In this document: in pieces, positions 28,580 to 37,162 of the stretch
How positions within the stretch are numbered: the stretch's first letter is position 1
Layout: each line of letters starts with the position of its first letter
Assembly (NCBI GenBank): GCA_901457705.2
Contig: LR590083.2
Coordinates: 792,501-856,500 of the forward strand
DNA: 64,000 nt
Source of the DNA: Beijerinckiaceae bacterium RH AL1
Lineage (GTDB): Bacteria; Pseudomonadota; Alphaproteobacteria; Rhizobiales; Beijerinckiaceae
Reading direction: 5' to 3'
Position numbers and translations under genes: made by a program
The notes under the pieces: generated by a model
Told to the model about the DNA's origin: nothing
The model's database searches: none
What the model saw: only the letters and a program-made list of their open reading frames with translations

Positions 28580-28608
28580 GGACGGCTGAGCTCCTGAGCT
28601 TGGGCTAT

Positions 28609-28636
28609 GTCACTTGGGCAGTGTCACTTGGGCAGT
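28609..28636. repeat. Tandem 14-bp duplication at the epimerase stop codon
   Basis: GTCACTTGGGCAGT occurs twice head to tail (28609-28622 and 28623-28636). The copy first met by the epimerase frame supplies its last codons and TGA; the other is the first part of the spacer to the dehydratase gene. It looks like a recent slippage duplication. Confidence 0.9.
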
Positions 28637-29757
28637 GTCGAGAACGTATAGACGATTGTCGAATGGTAGGTCTGGCCCGGGTCGAGCCGCGCCGAGCCGA
28701 AGGCCGGGTGGTTCGGCGTATCCGGATAGACCTGCGGCTCCAGCGCGATGGCGTCGCTCTGGCGATAGCTGTGGCCGGACTTGCCGACCGCCGTGCCGTC
28801 GAGGAAGTTGCCGGAGTAGAACTGCACGCCGGGCTGGTCGGTGGTGATCTCCATGACGCGGCCGGAGCGCGGATCCTCGACGCGGGCGGCGAGGTGCAGA
28901 GGGCCGTTGCCCTTGTCGAGCACGAAATTGTGGTCGTAGCCCTGGCCGAAATGGATCTGCTCGTCGCGCCCGTCGCGGACGCGGTCGCCGATCCTGCGCG
29001 GCGTATGGAAGTCGAACGGCGTGCCCTCGACCTTTCGCAGCTCGCCGGTTGGGATCAAAACCGCATCGACCGGCGTGTAGGCCTGCGCCGGCAGGGTGAG
29101 CCGCTCGTCGAGGATCGTGTGCCCCGAGGCCTCGCCGCCGAGATTGAAGTAGCTGTGGTTGGTGATGTTCACGATCGTCGGCTTGTCGGTCGTGGCGCGG
29201 TAGTCGACGCGCAGGACGCCGGTCTCGTCGAGCGCGTAGGTCGCGGTCGCGTCGAGCTTGCCGGGGTAGCCCATCTCGCCGTCGGCGCTGGTGTAGGCGA
29301 GCGTGACGCTCGACGTGGCGCCGCTCTCCACCTTGACGATCGTCCAGAGGTGCTTGTCGAAACCCTGCGTGCCGCCGTGCAGCGACTGGCCGTTGTTGTT
29401 GACGGGGAGCGTGTACGTCTTGCCGTCGAGCGTGAACTGGCCCTTGGCGATGCGGTTGGCGTAGCGCCCCACCGTCGCGCCGAAATAGTTGGACTTCGCC
29501 ACATAGCTGTCGACGTCGTTGTAGCCGAGCACGATGTCGCCCGGCGTGCCGTCGCGGTCCGGCACCTCGAGCGCCTGCAGGGTCGCGCCCCAGGTCATGA
29601 TGCGGGCGCGCGTGCCGTGGCCGTCGTCGAGCGTCACGAGCTCGACCGGCCCGTCGGCGACCTTGCCGAACGGCGCGCGCGTCGCGGTGCCGGCGAGGGC
29701 GGACCCCGTAAAGGTCATGGTTGCGGCCAGAGCCAATCCGATCTTTGCTTCAAGCAC
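28624..29757 (-). CDS. Exported aldose 1-epimerase
   Basis: A 377-residue galactose mutarotase. Catalytic residues sit in NRIAKGQF, SLHGGTQGFDKHLW (first His), NITNHSYFNLGG (catalytic His) and, near the end, LEPQVYPDTPNHP with the catalytic Glu. Starting at GTG 29757, which has GGAGG six bases upstream, the protein opens with a signal peptide (LEAKIGLALAATMTFTGSALAG), so it acts in the periplasm and feeds the correct anomer to the ChvE binding protein. The open frame to 29829 is disregarded. It heads the epimerase-dehydratase unit and is divergent from the SMP-30 lactonase over a shared operator-like site. Confidence 0.9.
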   Translation of the reverse strand: MLEAKIGLALAATMTFTGSALAGTATRAPFGKVADGPVELVTLDDGHGTRARIMTWGATLQALEVPDRDGTPGDIVLGYNDVDSYVAKSNYFGATVGRYANRIAKGQFTLDGKTYTLPVNNNGQSLHGGTQGFDKHLWTIVKVESGATSSVTLAYTSADGEMGYPGKLDATATYALDETGVLRVDYRATTDKPTIVNITNHSYFNLGGEASGHTILDERLTLPAQAYTPVDAVLIPTGELRKVEGTPFDFHTPRRIGDRVRDGRDEQIHFGQGYDHNFVLDKGNGPLHLAARVEDPRSGRVMEITTDQPGVQFYSGNFLDGTAVGKSGHSYRQSDAIALEPQVYPDTPNHPAFGSARLDPGQTYHSTIVYTFSTLPK

Positions 29758-29810
29758 CTTGGTCCTCCCGCGCGCCCGTTCTTGACTGACGGTCGTCGGC
29801 GCGACCATAT

Positions 29811-29824
29811 ACTCAGACAAATAG
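29811..29824 (+). promoter_or_regulatory. Sugar-locus motif, site 1 (epimerase/lactonase gap)
   Basis: ACTCAGACAAATAG in the gap between the divergent epimerase and lactonase genes. TTGACT (29782-29787) lies 24 bp upstream and TATACT (29808-29813) overlaps its left end, so it sits at a probable promoter core. Confidence 0.6.
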
Positions 29825-29872
29825 CCCACGCAATCCTCGCGAAGGGGTCGAGAGACGGGCTGGGAGGACGGC

Positions 29873-30733
29873 TTGGCTCATCGGATCGTCGGTCGCGAGA
29901 TCAGGGACATCCTCGGTGAGGGCCTGATGTGGTCGCCGGCGCGCAACGCAGTCTTCTGGGTCGACATCATGGGGCAGGCGCTGCATCGGCTCGCGCTGGC
30001 CGACGGCACGGTGACGAGCTGGAAAATGCCGGAGCGGATCGGCTGGATCCTCGAGCGCGAGGGGCGCGACGACTTCATCATCGGGCTGAAGAGCGGCTTC
30101 GCGGTGCTGACGCTGGAGCCGTTCGCAATCACGCATCTCTGCAACCCCGAGCCGGACCGGCCGCACAACCGGCTCAACGACGCCAAGGTCGATCGCTGGG
30201 GACGCATCTGGGCCGGCACCAAGGATGATCGCGACGAGGTGGCGAGCGGGGCGCTCTATCGGCTCGATCCCGACGGGTCGTGGTCGCGTCACGACGACGA
30301 CCACGTCGTGACGAACGGCCCGGCCTTCAGCCCGGACGGCCATACCTTCTATCATTCGGACAGCGGCCGGCGGACCGTGCACCGCTACGCGCTGCGCGCC
30401 GACGGTTCGCTCGCCGACAAGGACGTGTTCATCCGCTTCGACGAGGCATGGGGCTATCCCGACGGCATGACCACCGATGCGGAAGGCGGCCTGTGGATCG
30501 CGCATTGGGGCGGCGGCCGCATCAGTCGCTTCCGCGACGACGCGACGCTCGACCGCTCGATCGCGCTGCCCGTCACCAACGTCACCAACGTCGTCTTCGC
30601 AGGCCGTGATCTCGAGCGCATGTTCGTCACGTCGGCGGCTTGCGACGCCGCCGACGAGCCGCTCGCCGGCGCGCTCTTCGAGATCCTCGACCACGACGCG
30701 GTGGGCTGCGCGCACTGCCGGTTCGCCGGATGA
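29873..30733 (+). CDS. SMP-30/gluconolactonase family sugar lactonase
   Basis: A 286-residue six-bladed beta-propeller lactonase. Metal-binding residues are visible as the Glu in ILGEGLMW (13-20), Asn in NRLNDAKVDRWGRIWAGT, Asn in VVTNGPAFSPDG and Asp in GYPDGMTTDAEGGLWIA. It would hydrolyse galactono-lactone (or a similar aldonolactone) to the acid, the second step of the oxidative galactose pathway. TTG 29873 is the start, with GGGAGG five bases upstream. It is first of lactonase-dgoK-dgoA, coupled by ATGA overlaps. Confidence 0.9.
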   Translation: MAHRIVGREIRDILGEGLMWSPARNAVFWVDIMGQALHRLALADGTVTSWKMPERIGWILEREGRDDFIIGLKSGFAVLTLEPFAITHLCNPEPDRPHNRLNDAKVDRWGRIWAGTKDDRDEVASGALYRLDPDGSWSRHDDDHVVTNGPAFSPDGHTFYHSDSGRRTVHRYALRADGSLADKDVFIRFDEAWGYPDGMTTDAEGGLWIAHWGGGRISRFRDDATLDRSIALPVTNVTNVVFAGRDLERMFVTSAACDAADEPLAGALFEILDHDAVGCAHCRFAG

Positions 30734-31623
30734 CCCCCGCGCTCATCGGCGTCGATTGGGGGACGACCAACCTTCGCGCCTGGGCGCTCGACGGCGCGGG
30801 CGGCGTCCTCGCCGAGGCGACATCGGCGCAAGGCATCGGCGCGCTGGCGGGCGAGGGCTTCGCGCAGGTGCTGCGCGACCTCGTCGGCGGCTGGACCGAC
30901 GGCGGCGTGCCGATCGTCCTCGGCGGCATGATCGGTAGCCGCCAGGGCTGGCACGAGGCGCCCTATCTCGCCTGCCCGGCGCGCGTCGAGACGCTGGCCG
31001 CCTCGGCGCTCACGCTCGACACGGGCGTCGGCCGCGGCTGGATCGTCCCCGGCCTCTCGTGCCGCGCCGAGACCGGCATCATCGACGTCATGCGCGGCGA
31101 GGAGGTGCAGCTCTGCGGCCTCGCGCTCGAGGATGGCGTCGCTGTGCTGCCCGGCACGCACAGCAAGTGGGTCGTGGTGCGGCGCGGCGAGATCGTCGGC
31201 TTCCGCACCTTCATGACCGGCGAGCTCTTCGCGGTGCTGAAGGCGCATTCGATCCTCGGCCGCCTGATGCAGGAGGGCGAGCCGGACCTCGACGCGTTCG
31301 CGACCGGCGTCGCGCGCGCGCTCGCCGATCCTGCGCTGACCGCGCTTCTGTTCAGCGTGCGCAGCGAGGGCTTGTTCGACCGGCTGCCGGCGGCGTCGCT
31401 CGCCGACTATCTCTCCGGCCTGCTCACCGGTACCGAGATCGCCGCCAATGCCGTGCATCGCGACGCGCCGACGACGATCGTCGGCAGCGGCCCGCTCGCC
31501 GCGCGCTATGCGCTGGCGCTCGAGCGCGCCGGCTTCCCGGCGCCCCGCATCGTCGACGGCGTCACGGCGGCGACGCGCGGCCTGCATCTGATCGCGCGCC
31601 AACTCCCTGGAGCCCTAGCATGA
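30730..31623 (+). CDS. dgoK: 2-keto-3-deoxygalactonokinase
   Basis: A 297-residue kinase of the DgoK family. IGVDWGTTNLRAW (6-18) is the phosphate-1 motif, LGGMIGSRQGW follows, and VLPGTHSKWVVV with FMTGELFAVL are family signatures. It phosphorylates 2-keto-3-deoxygalactonate at C6 for DgoA. ATG 30730 overlaps the lactonase stop (ATGA), and its own stop overlaps the dgoA start. An open frame upstream in the lactonase gene is not used. Confidence 0.93.
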   Translation: MTPALIGVDWGTTNLRAWALDGAGGVLAEATSAQGIGALAGEGFAQVLRDLVGGWTDGGVPIVLGGMIGSRQGWHEAPYLACPARVETLAASALTLDTGVGRGWIVPGLSCRAETGIIDVMRGEEVQLCGLALEDGVAVLPGTHSKWVVVRRGEIVGFRTFMTGELFAVLKAHSILGRLMQEGEPDLDAFATGVARALADPALTALLFSVRSEGLFDRLPAASLADYLSGLLTGTEIAANAVHRDAPTTIVGSGPLAARYALALERAGFPAPRIVDGVTAATRGLHLIARQLPGALA

Positions 31624-32240
31624 CCTGGTCCGAGGTCCTCGCCGAACTGCCGCTCGTCGCGATCCTGCGCGGGCTGACGCCCGACGAGGCGGAGCCGGTC
31701 GGCGCCGCGCTGGTCGCCGCCGGCTTCCGCTGCCTCGAGGTGCCGCTGAACTCGCCGCGCCCGCTGGAGAGCATCGCGATCCTGCGGAAACGCTTCGGCG
31801 ACGTCGCGCTCGTCGGCGCCGGCACCGTGCTCAGCGTCGATGAGGTCGCGCAGGTTGACGCGGCCGGCGGCGCCATCGTCATCTCGCCGAATGCTGATCC
31901 CGAGGTGATCCGCGCGACGAAGGCGCGCGGGCTCGTCTCGCTGCCGGCCTTCTTCACGCCGACCGAGGCCTTTGCGGCCATCGCCGCGGGCGCGGACGGG
32001 CTGAAGCTGTTTCCGGCGGAGATCGCGGGGCCGACGGCCTTGCGCGCGATCCGCGCGGTGCTGCCGCCGGGCGTGCCGGTGCTGCCGGTCGGCGGCGTCG
32101 ATGCCGCGTCGATGCGGTCCTACCGCGCGGCGGGAGCGGCGGGCTTCGGGATCGGGTCGTCGCTCTACGCGCCGGGCCGCGCGGCCGCCGAGGTCGGCCA
32201 GCGCGCCGCGGCGCTCGTGCAGGCCTGGCGCGACGCCTAG
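31620..32240 (+). CDS. dgoA: 2-dehydro-3-deoxy-6-phosphogalactonate aldolase
   Basis: A 206-residue class I KDPG/KDPGal aldolase. LVAILRGLTPDEA holds the conserved Arg, CLEVPLNSP the catalytic Glu40, and ADGLKLFPAE the Schiff-base Lys129; VPVLPVGGVD is the phosphate loop. VAILRG and LEVPLNSP are the DgoA form rather than Eda. It splits KDPGal into pyruvate and glyceraldehyde-3-phosphate. ATG 31620 overlaps the dgoK stop. Its TAG interlocks with the stop of the opposite galactose dehydrogenase gene (CTAG). Confidence 0.93.
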   Translation: MTWSEVLAELPLVAILRGLTPDEAEPVGAALVAAGFRCLEVPLNSPRPLESIAILRKRFGDVALVGAGTVLSVDEVAQVDAAGGAIVISPNADPEVIRATKARGLVSLPAFFTPTEAFAAIAAGADGLKLFPAEIAGPTALRAIRAVLPPGVPVLPVGGVDAASMRSYRAAGAAGFGIGSSLYAPGRAAAEVGQRAAALVQAWRDA

Positions 32241-33160
32241 TCCTCGAACGGCTCCGCCTCGACCCGCCGCGCGCGCAAGAAGGCGTCGGCGACGTGGCGC
32301 ATCGGCGCGATGTCGACGTCGCTGCGGCGCTCCGCGATCAGGGCCGCGAAATGCCGGTAGAGGTTCGGGTACGCGTCGATCGGGCTGACCGCCTGCGCCG
32401 CGCCGGCGCAGGTGAGCGCCTTGCCGCCTTGCGAGAGCACGAGCGGCCCGGCGTCGGTGGCGACGGTGATGGTCCAGGTCTGCTGACCGGTCTGGCGCCA
32501 GTCGAGCGCCATGTGGATCGGCGTCTTCGCGGCATCGGTGAAGGCGAGGTCGGCGGCGATCGGCGCGGCCTTGTTGGCCGGCACCTCGAGCGTGCCGTCG
32601 ACGAGGTAGAACGGCCGCGGCAGGATGTGCGTGGCGATCGACAGCGCGTTGATGCCTGGATCGAAGACGCCGAGCCCGCCCGGCTCCCAGATCCACGCCT
32701 GTCCGGGGTGCCAGTGCCGCACGTCCTCCTTCCACACGATCTCGATGCTCTTGATCTCGCGCCCCGCGAGCCAGGCCCGCGCAGCCTCGACCGCCGGCGC
32801 GAAGCGCGCGTGCCAGCTCGCGAACAGGGTAACGCCGCGTGTTCGGGCGTGGTCGGCGAGAAGCTCGACCTCGCAGGCGGTCGCGCCGGGCGGTTTCTCG
32901 AGCAGCACGTGACAGCCGGCCTCGATCGCCGCCCAGGCCGCCTGGAAGCGCACCTGCGGCGGCTGACACAGCGCCACCGCGGCGAGGTCGTGGCCGCCGG
33001 CCAGCATCTCTTCGAGCGAGCGATAGGTTGGGCGGTCGGCAATGGCGCCCTCATGGCTCGCGCCGGCGACGAGCGCGAAGTCGGGGGACGCCTCGAGCGC
33101 CGGGATATGCTTGTCGCGCGCGATCTTGCCGATGCCGACGATGCCGAGCCGCACCGCCAT
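32237..33160 (-). CDS. D-galactose 1-dehydrogenase (Gfo/Idh/MocA family)
   Basis: A 307-residue NAD(P) sugar dehydrogenase. The N-terminal nucleotide fold has LGIVGIGKIARDKHIPAL (5-22), HVLLEKPPGATACE carries the catalytic Glu88-Lys89-Pro90, and the second domain has WKEDVRHWHPGQAWIWEPGGLGVFDPGINALSI. That region is characteristic of the bacterial D-galactose 1-dehydrogenases. It would make galactono-1,4/1,5-lactone for the SMP-30 lactonase; L-arabinose is a common second substrate. ATG 33160 overlaps the gguC stop by one base (TGATG), so the two are coupled. Confidence 0.88.
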   Translation of the reverse strand: MAVRLGIVGIGKIARDKHIPALEASPDFALVAGASHEGAIADRPTYRSLEEMLAGGHDLAAVALCQPPQVRFQAAWAAIEAGCHVLLEKPPGATACEVELLADHARTRGVTLFASWHARFAPAVEAARAWLAGREIKSIEIVWKEDVRHWHPGQAWIWEPGGLGVFDPGINALSIATHILPRPFYLVDGTLEVPANKAAPIAADLAFTDAAKTPIHMALDWRQTGQQTWTITVATDAGPLVLSQGGKALTCAGAAQAVSPIDAYPNLYRHFAALIAERRSDVDIAPMRHVADAFLRARRVEAEPFED

Positions 33161-34143
33161 CACAGCACCCGCACGGCGGTGTCGTGGGCGTCGCCGATCG
33201 CGAGCGCGTTGCGCAGCGGCAGGCGGAACGGCGCGGCCGCAATCTCGAACAAGTCGCCCGGCTCGACCTTGATGCCGTCGCTGAACGACAGCGTCGCCGT
33301 GCCGAAGAAATGCACGTGCACGTCGCCGGGCCGGCGGAATTGCGCGTACTTGAAGTGGTGCCGCTCGAGGTTTGCGATGGCATGCGACATGTTCGCCTCG
33401 CCCGACACGAAGGGTTTCTCCCAAACGATCGTGTCGCCGCGCAGGATGCGGCTCGTGCCCTCCACGTGCGCGGGCAGCTCGCCGAGCCACAGCTCCGGCC
33501 CGAGGCCGGCCTGCCGGAGCTTGGAATGCGCGAGCCAGAGGTAGTTGCCGCGTTCCGTGACGTGGTCGGAGAACTCGTTGCCGAGCGCGAAGCCGAGCCG
33601 CACCGGCGCGCCCGTCTTGTCGATGAGGTAGAGGCCGGCGATCTCGGGCTCCTCGCCGCCGTCGAGCGCGAAGGCCGGCGAGACGATCGGCCGGTTCGTC
33701 GCGACGAGCGCGCCGCCGTCGCCCTTGTAGAACCATTCGGGCTGCGCGCCCGTTTCGCCCGCCGCCGGCTTGCCACCCTCGACGCCGAGCAGGAACATCT
33801 TCATCGAATCCGTCGGCGCCGGATCGGCCTTGGCGGCGCGGTGCATCTTGTCGCGGCCTTCGGCGGAGCCGAGATGCGTGAGGCCGGTGCCGCTGACGAG
33901 GAGATGCGCGGGATCGGGATGGTCGATCGGCGTCAACAGCTCGACGCCGGCGATGTCGACGGCGTCGCCGAGGCCCAGCGAATCGATGACCTCCGGCAAG
34001 CCGCTGCCGGCCTCCAGCGCGAGCGCCGCCAGCTCGCGGGTCGACTCGACGGCGCCGACCGTGCGCACGCTGCCCGCGCGCGACACGGCGCCGACCCCAC
34101 GACGCCCCGCGGCGTCGCGGTACTGGATCAAGGACTGGATCAT
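33160..34143 (-). CDS. gguC: GguC / AraD1-family protein (FAH fold)
   Basis: A 327-residue protein of the fumarylacetoacetate hydrolase superfamily, AraD1/GguC branch. LLVSGTGLTHLGSAEGRDKMH, PEWFYKGDGG, GEEPEIAGLYLIDKTG and ALGNEFSDHVTERGNYLWLAHSKLR are all typical; the acidic residues in GEEPEIA and NEFSDH are the expected metal ligands. In Agrobacterium the gene is linked to chvE-gguAB, as here. Proposed activity is on 2-keto-3-deoxy sugar acids; this is not firmly proven. It is first of gguC-galactose dehydrogenase, with a motif site 33 bp upstream of ATG 34143. Confidence 0.85.
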   Translation of the reverse strand: MIQSLIQYRDAAGRRGVGAVSRAGSVRTVGAVESTRELAALALEAGSGLPEVIDSLGLGDAVDIAGVELLTPIDHPDPAHLLVSGTGLTHLGSAEGRDKMHRAAKADPAPTDSMKMFLLGVEGGKPAAGETGAQPEWFYKGDGGALVATNRPIVSPAFALDGGEEPEIAGLYLIDKTGAPVRLGFALGNEFSDHVTERGNYLWLAHSKLRQAGLGPELWLGELPAHVEGTSRILRGDTIVWEKPFVSGEANMSHAIANLERHHFKYAQFRRPGDVHVHFFGTATLSFSDGIKVEPGDLFEIAAAPFRLPLRNALAIGDAHDTAVRVL

Positions 34144-34176
34144 CGTTGCATCACTCGTCGGGAAAAGCTCGCTACA

Positions 34177-34190
34177 ACTCATACAAATAG
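34177..34190 (+). promoter_or_regulatory. Sugar-locus motif, site 2 (gguC promoter)
   Basis: ACTCATACAAATAG, one base different from site 1. On the minus strand TATGAG within it forms a -10 spaced exactly 17 bp from TTGTGG, so it overlaps the probable gguC promoter. Confidence 0.6.
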
Positions 34191-34308
34191 ACCGCGCGAT
34201 CCACAATGCGCGATCCTGCAACGAGTGCGCTCTAGAGTGGAACGGCGCGTTGAGGCCGCCTATCCGACAACAGTGGGAGTTGACATCGACCACCACTACG
34301 ATCTCAAA

Positions 34309-34322
34309 ACTCAGACAATTAG
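34309..34322 (+). promoter_or_regulatory. Sugar-locus motif, site 3 (porin promoter)
   Basis: ACTCAGACAATTAG, one base different from site 1, lies 105 bp before the porin start. TTGACA (34280-34285) precedes it by 23 bp, the same arrangement as sites 1 and 4. Confidence 0.6.
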
Positions 34323-34426
34323 ACGTCCCTGTCGGGTGTCGGGCCCGTCGGCGTGCTGACGATCCCGGCCCGACGACGCGGACGGTCCAATCATTCGGCG
34401 GGGGCCGAAGTCTGAGGGGGGTGGCA

Positions 34427-35866
34427 ATGACGACAAGGACGGCAATCGGGGGAGCCTCGCTCGGTCTTCTTCTGGCGTTCGGCGCGAGCGGCGTCGCTCT
34501 CGCGCAGCAGGCCGAAGGCCCGCCGACCGGGAGCGGGATCGCGACGCGCGACACCGCCAAGGCCACCTCGCGCAACGAGGGCACGGCGGCGGCGCCGCCC
34601 GGGCTCGCGCCCGGCGTGCTCGACTTGAAGAACGGCGTGTCGGTCCTGTTGAACTACACGGGCGAGTTCGCCGCCAATCCCTCAGGCGGTCTCAAGCAGG
34701 GCAACGCCTTTGCGGGCCAGCTCGCCGTCGGCGCCGACGCCGACCTGAACAGGATCGCCGGGATCACCGGCGGCTCCGTGCATTTCCTCCTCACGGACCG
34801 ACAGGGGCGAAGCCTGTCGGGCTCGGACATCGGCAACGACACGTCGGTGCAGGAAATCTACGGCGCGGGGCAGACCTACCGTCTCACCCAGCTCGGCTAC
34901 GAGCAGCGGCTCTTCAACGATCGGCTGGACTTCGAGGTCGGGCGCCTGAACGGGCAGGGCATGACGCTGACGTCGCCGCTCTACTGCAACTTCCAGAACA
35001 ACGCGGCCTGCGGCTCGCCGACGACGGCCTTCAAGATCACGAACTTCACCTACTACCCGACGACCTCGTGGGGCGGTCACGCCAAGTTCTGGCTCGACCC
35101 GGACTACCGCGTCTTCTTCCACGTCGGCGCCTACGAGGTGAACCCGAATAGATTGTTGCCCAACGATCACGGGTTCGACTGGTCGACGCAAGGCGCGACG
35201 GGCGTCAACATCCCGATGGAGCTCGGCTACTCGACGACGGCGGCGAACGACAGGCTGCCGCGCAACTATGGGATCGGCATGATCCTCGACGAATCGAAGT
35301 ACAGCGATCCGATCTACACCAATGCCGGCACGCTCCAGGCCGTGACGGCCAACGGGACGCCGCAGACCGACTTCGGCCGCAGCGCCGTCTTCGCCCGCTT
35401 CGACCAGATGATCTGGCGTCCGGATTCCTCGTCGCTGCGCGGCATCACGGTCTTCGGCGTCGGCATCGTTGGCACCGGCGGCCAGCAGACGCAGAGCTTC
35501 TTTGCGGAAGGCGGCGCCCTCTGGACCGGCATCTTCCCGAGCCGCCCGTACGACACGCTCGGCTTCGACGTCACCGACCAGCACTACAGCGGGCTCGGCC
35601 TGTTCAACCTGCGCACCGCATCGGCGGTCGCCGGCATCAACCCGGCGATCTTTCCCTCAGACCAGTTCATGCTCGAGCTGAACTACGGCATCCAGCTCGA
35701 CCCCGGCCTTCGCGTGCTGCCGCAGCTGCAATATATCGTCAACCCGACGCAGCCCGCCGCGCCGTACCTGACGCGTCCGATCCCCAATGCCTTCGTGCTC
35801 GGCTTCAAGTTCAGCGCCGACCTCCTGACGCTGGCGCGCCTTGCGAAGGGGCCCGGCAGCATCTGA
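34427..35866 (+). CDS. OprB-like carbohydrate-selective outer-membrane porin
   Basis: A 479-residue protein with a signal peptide (MTTRTAIGG...ASGVALA, cleavage near residue 26) and repeated amphipathic beta-strands. Segments such as YEQRLFNDRLDFEVGRLN, FTYYPTTSWGGHAKFWLDPDYRVFFHVGAYEVNP, FARFDQMIWRP and FELNYGIQLDPGLRVLPQLQYIVNP-like strands identify the OprB family, which carries sugars across the outer membrane. ATG 34427 follows GAGGGGGG. It stands beside chvE and the galactose genes and has the same operator-like motif, so it is the likely outer-membrane entry for the locus. Confidence 0.88.
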   Translation: MTTRTAIGGASLGLLLAFGASGVALAQQAEGPPTGSGIATRDTAKATSRNEGTAAAPPGLAPGVLDLKNGVSVLLNYTGEFAANPSGGLKQGNAFAGQLAVGADADLNRIAGITGGSVHFLLTDRQGRSLSGSDIGNDTSVQEIYGAGQTYRLTQLGYEQRLFNDRLDFEVGRLNGQGMTLTSPLYCNFQNNAACGSPTTAFKITNFTYYPTTSWGGHAKFWLDPDYRVFFHVGAYEVNPNRLLPNDHGFDWSTQGATGVNIPMELGYSTTAANDRLPRNYGIGMILDESKYSDPIYTNAGTLQAVTANGTPQTDFGRSAVFARFDQMIWRPDSSSLRGITVFGVGIVGTGGQQTQSFFAEGGALWTGIFPSRPYDTLGFDVTDQHYSGLGLFNLRTASAVAGINPAIFPSDQFMLELNYGIQLDPGLRVLPQLQYIVNPTQPAAPYLTRPIPNAFVLGFKFSADLLTLARLAKGPGSI

Positions 35867-35976
35867 CCACGGCACGCGCGCCCGTCCTCGGAATAAGGGC
35901 GCGCGTGTCACCAATCGTGGTCGCGGTTTCAGCCGATGGGCGGAATTGACAGGCCGCGACAACATCTGGAAACAAA

Positions 35977-35990
35977 ACTCAGACAAATAA
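35977..35990 (+). promoter_or_regulatory. Sugar-locus motif, site 4 (chvE promoter)
   Basis: ACTCAGACAAATAA, one base different from site 1, lies 52 bp before the chvE start. TTGACA (35946-35951) lies 25 bp upstream of it. Confidence 0.6.
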
Positions 35991-36042
35991 TGGGCCGTCC
36001 CGCCATCCGCCCGGACGGCGGATCGATCGCGGAGGAATCGTC

Positions 36043-37110
36043 TTGAAACGCTTGAAGACTCTTGTCGCTACGCTTCTCGTCGCCGCGACGGCCTTTACGG
36101 CGCCAGCGCTGGCCGCCGACAAGGGGCTCGTCGGCATCGCAATGCCGACCAAGTCGTCCGCGCGCTGGATCGACGACGGCAACAACGTCGTCGCCGCGCT
36201 GAAGTCGAAGGGCTTCGACACCGACCTGCAGTATGCCGACGACGACATCCCGAACCAGCTCGCGCAGATCGAGGACATGATCACCAAGGGCGCCAAGGTC
36301 CTGGTGATCGCGGCCATCGACGGCACGACGCTGTCGAACGCGCTGGCGCAGGCGCACGACAAGGGCGTGATCATCATCTCCTACGACCGCCTCATCCGCC
36401 AGTCGCCGAACGTCGACTATTACGTCACCTTCGACAACTTCAAGGTCGGCGTGCTGCAGGCGCAGTCGCTGGTCGACGCGCTCGGCCTCACGAGCGGCAA
36501 GAAGGGCCCGTTCAACATCGAGCTGTTTGGCGGCTCGCCCGACGACAACAACGCCTACTTCTTCTACGATGGCGCGATGTCGGTGCTCGACCCCTACATC
36601 AAGTCGGGCGCGCTCGTCGTGCGCAGCGGCCAGATGGGCATGAACAAGGTCGGCACGCTGCGCTGGGACGGCGCCGCGGCGCAGGCGCGCATGGATAACA
36701 TCCTCTCCGCCTACTACACCGACAAGCGCGTCGATGCCGTGCTGTCGCCGTTCGACGGGCTGTCGATCGGCATCCTCTCGTCGCTGCGCGGCGTCGGCTA
36801 CGGCACGCCGGACCAGCCCTTCCCGTTCGTGTCGGGCCAGGACTGCGAGATCCCGTCGATGAAGTCGATCCTCGCCGGCGAGCAGTACTCGTCGATCTTC
36901 AAGGACACGCGGATCCTTGCTAAGGTCACGGCCGACATGATCGACGCGATCAAGAGCGGCAAGCAGCCCGAGGTCAACGACACCAAGACCTACAACAACG
37001 GCGTCAAGGTCGTCCCGGCCGAGCTTCTGAAGCCGGTGCTGGTGACCAAGGCGAACTACAAGTCGATCCTTATCGACAGCGGCTACTACAAGCCGGACCA
37101 GCTGAAGTAG
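36043..37110 (+). CDS. chvE: Periplasmic sugar-binding protein, ChvE type
   Basis: A 355-residue solute-binding protein of the multiple-sugar (galactose, arabinose, xylose) ChvE/XylF type. A signal peptide ([23 protein letters not shown]) is followed by [61 protein letters not shown] and [17 protein letters not shown]. All are sugar-cleft elements of ChvE. In Agrobacterium, ChvE also signals through VirA; nothing here suggests vir genes. TTG 36043 is the start, with GGAGGA six bases upstream. It leads chvE-gguA-gguB. Confidence 0.93.
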   Translation: MKRLKTLVATLLVAATAFTAPALAADKGLVGIAMPTKSSARWIDDGNNVVAALKSKGFDTDLQYADDDIPNQLAQIEDMITKGAKVLVIAAIDGTTLSNALAQAHDKGVIIISYDRLIRQSPNVDYYVTFDNFKVGVLQAQSLVDALGLTSGKKGPFNIELFGGSPDDNNAYFFYDGAMSVLDPYIKSGALVVRSGQMGMNKVGTLRWDGAAAQARMDNILSAYYTDKRVDAVLSPFDGLSIGILSSLRGVGYGTPDQPFPFVSGQDCEIPSMKSILAGEQYSSIFKDTRILAKVTADMIDAIKSGKQPEVNDTKTYNNGVKVVPAELLKPVLVTKANYKSILIDSGYYKPDQLK

Positions 37111-37162
37111 GCGGCCTGGAGCGACAGGCCAAACGGACCCGGCCCTCGGGAGCGGAGGAAGC

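Noticed and set aside
26780-28597. A 605-residue + strand open frame opposite the sugar-acid dehydratase
   Set aside because: No motif, extreme Arg/Val/Asp bias; the minus frame has all three cluster cysteines.
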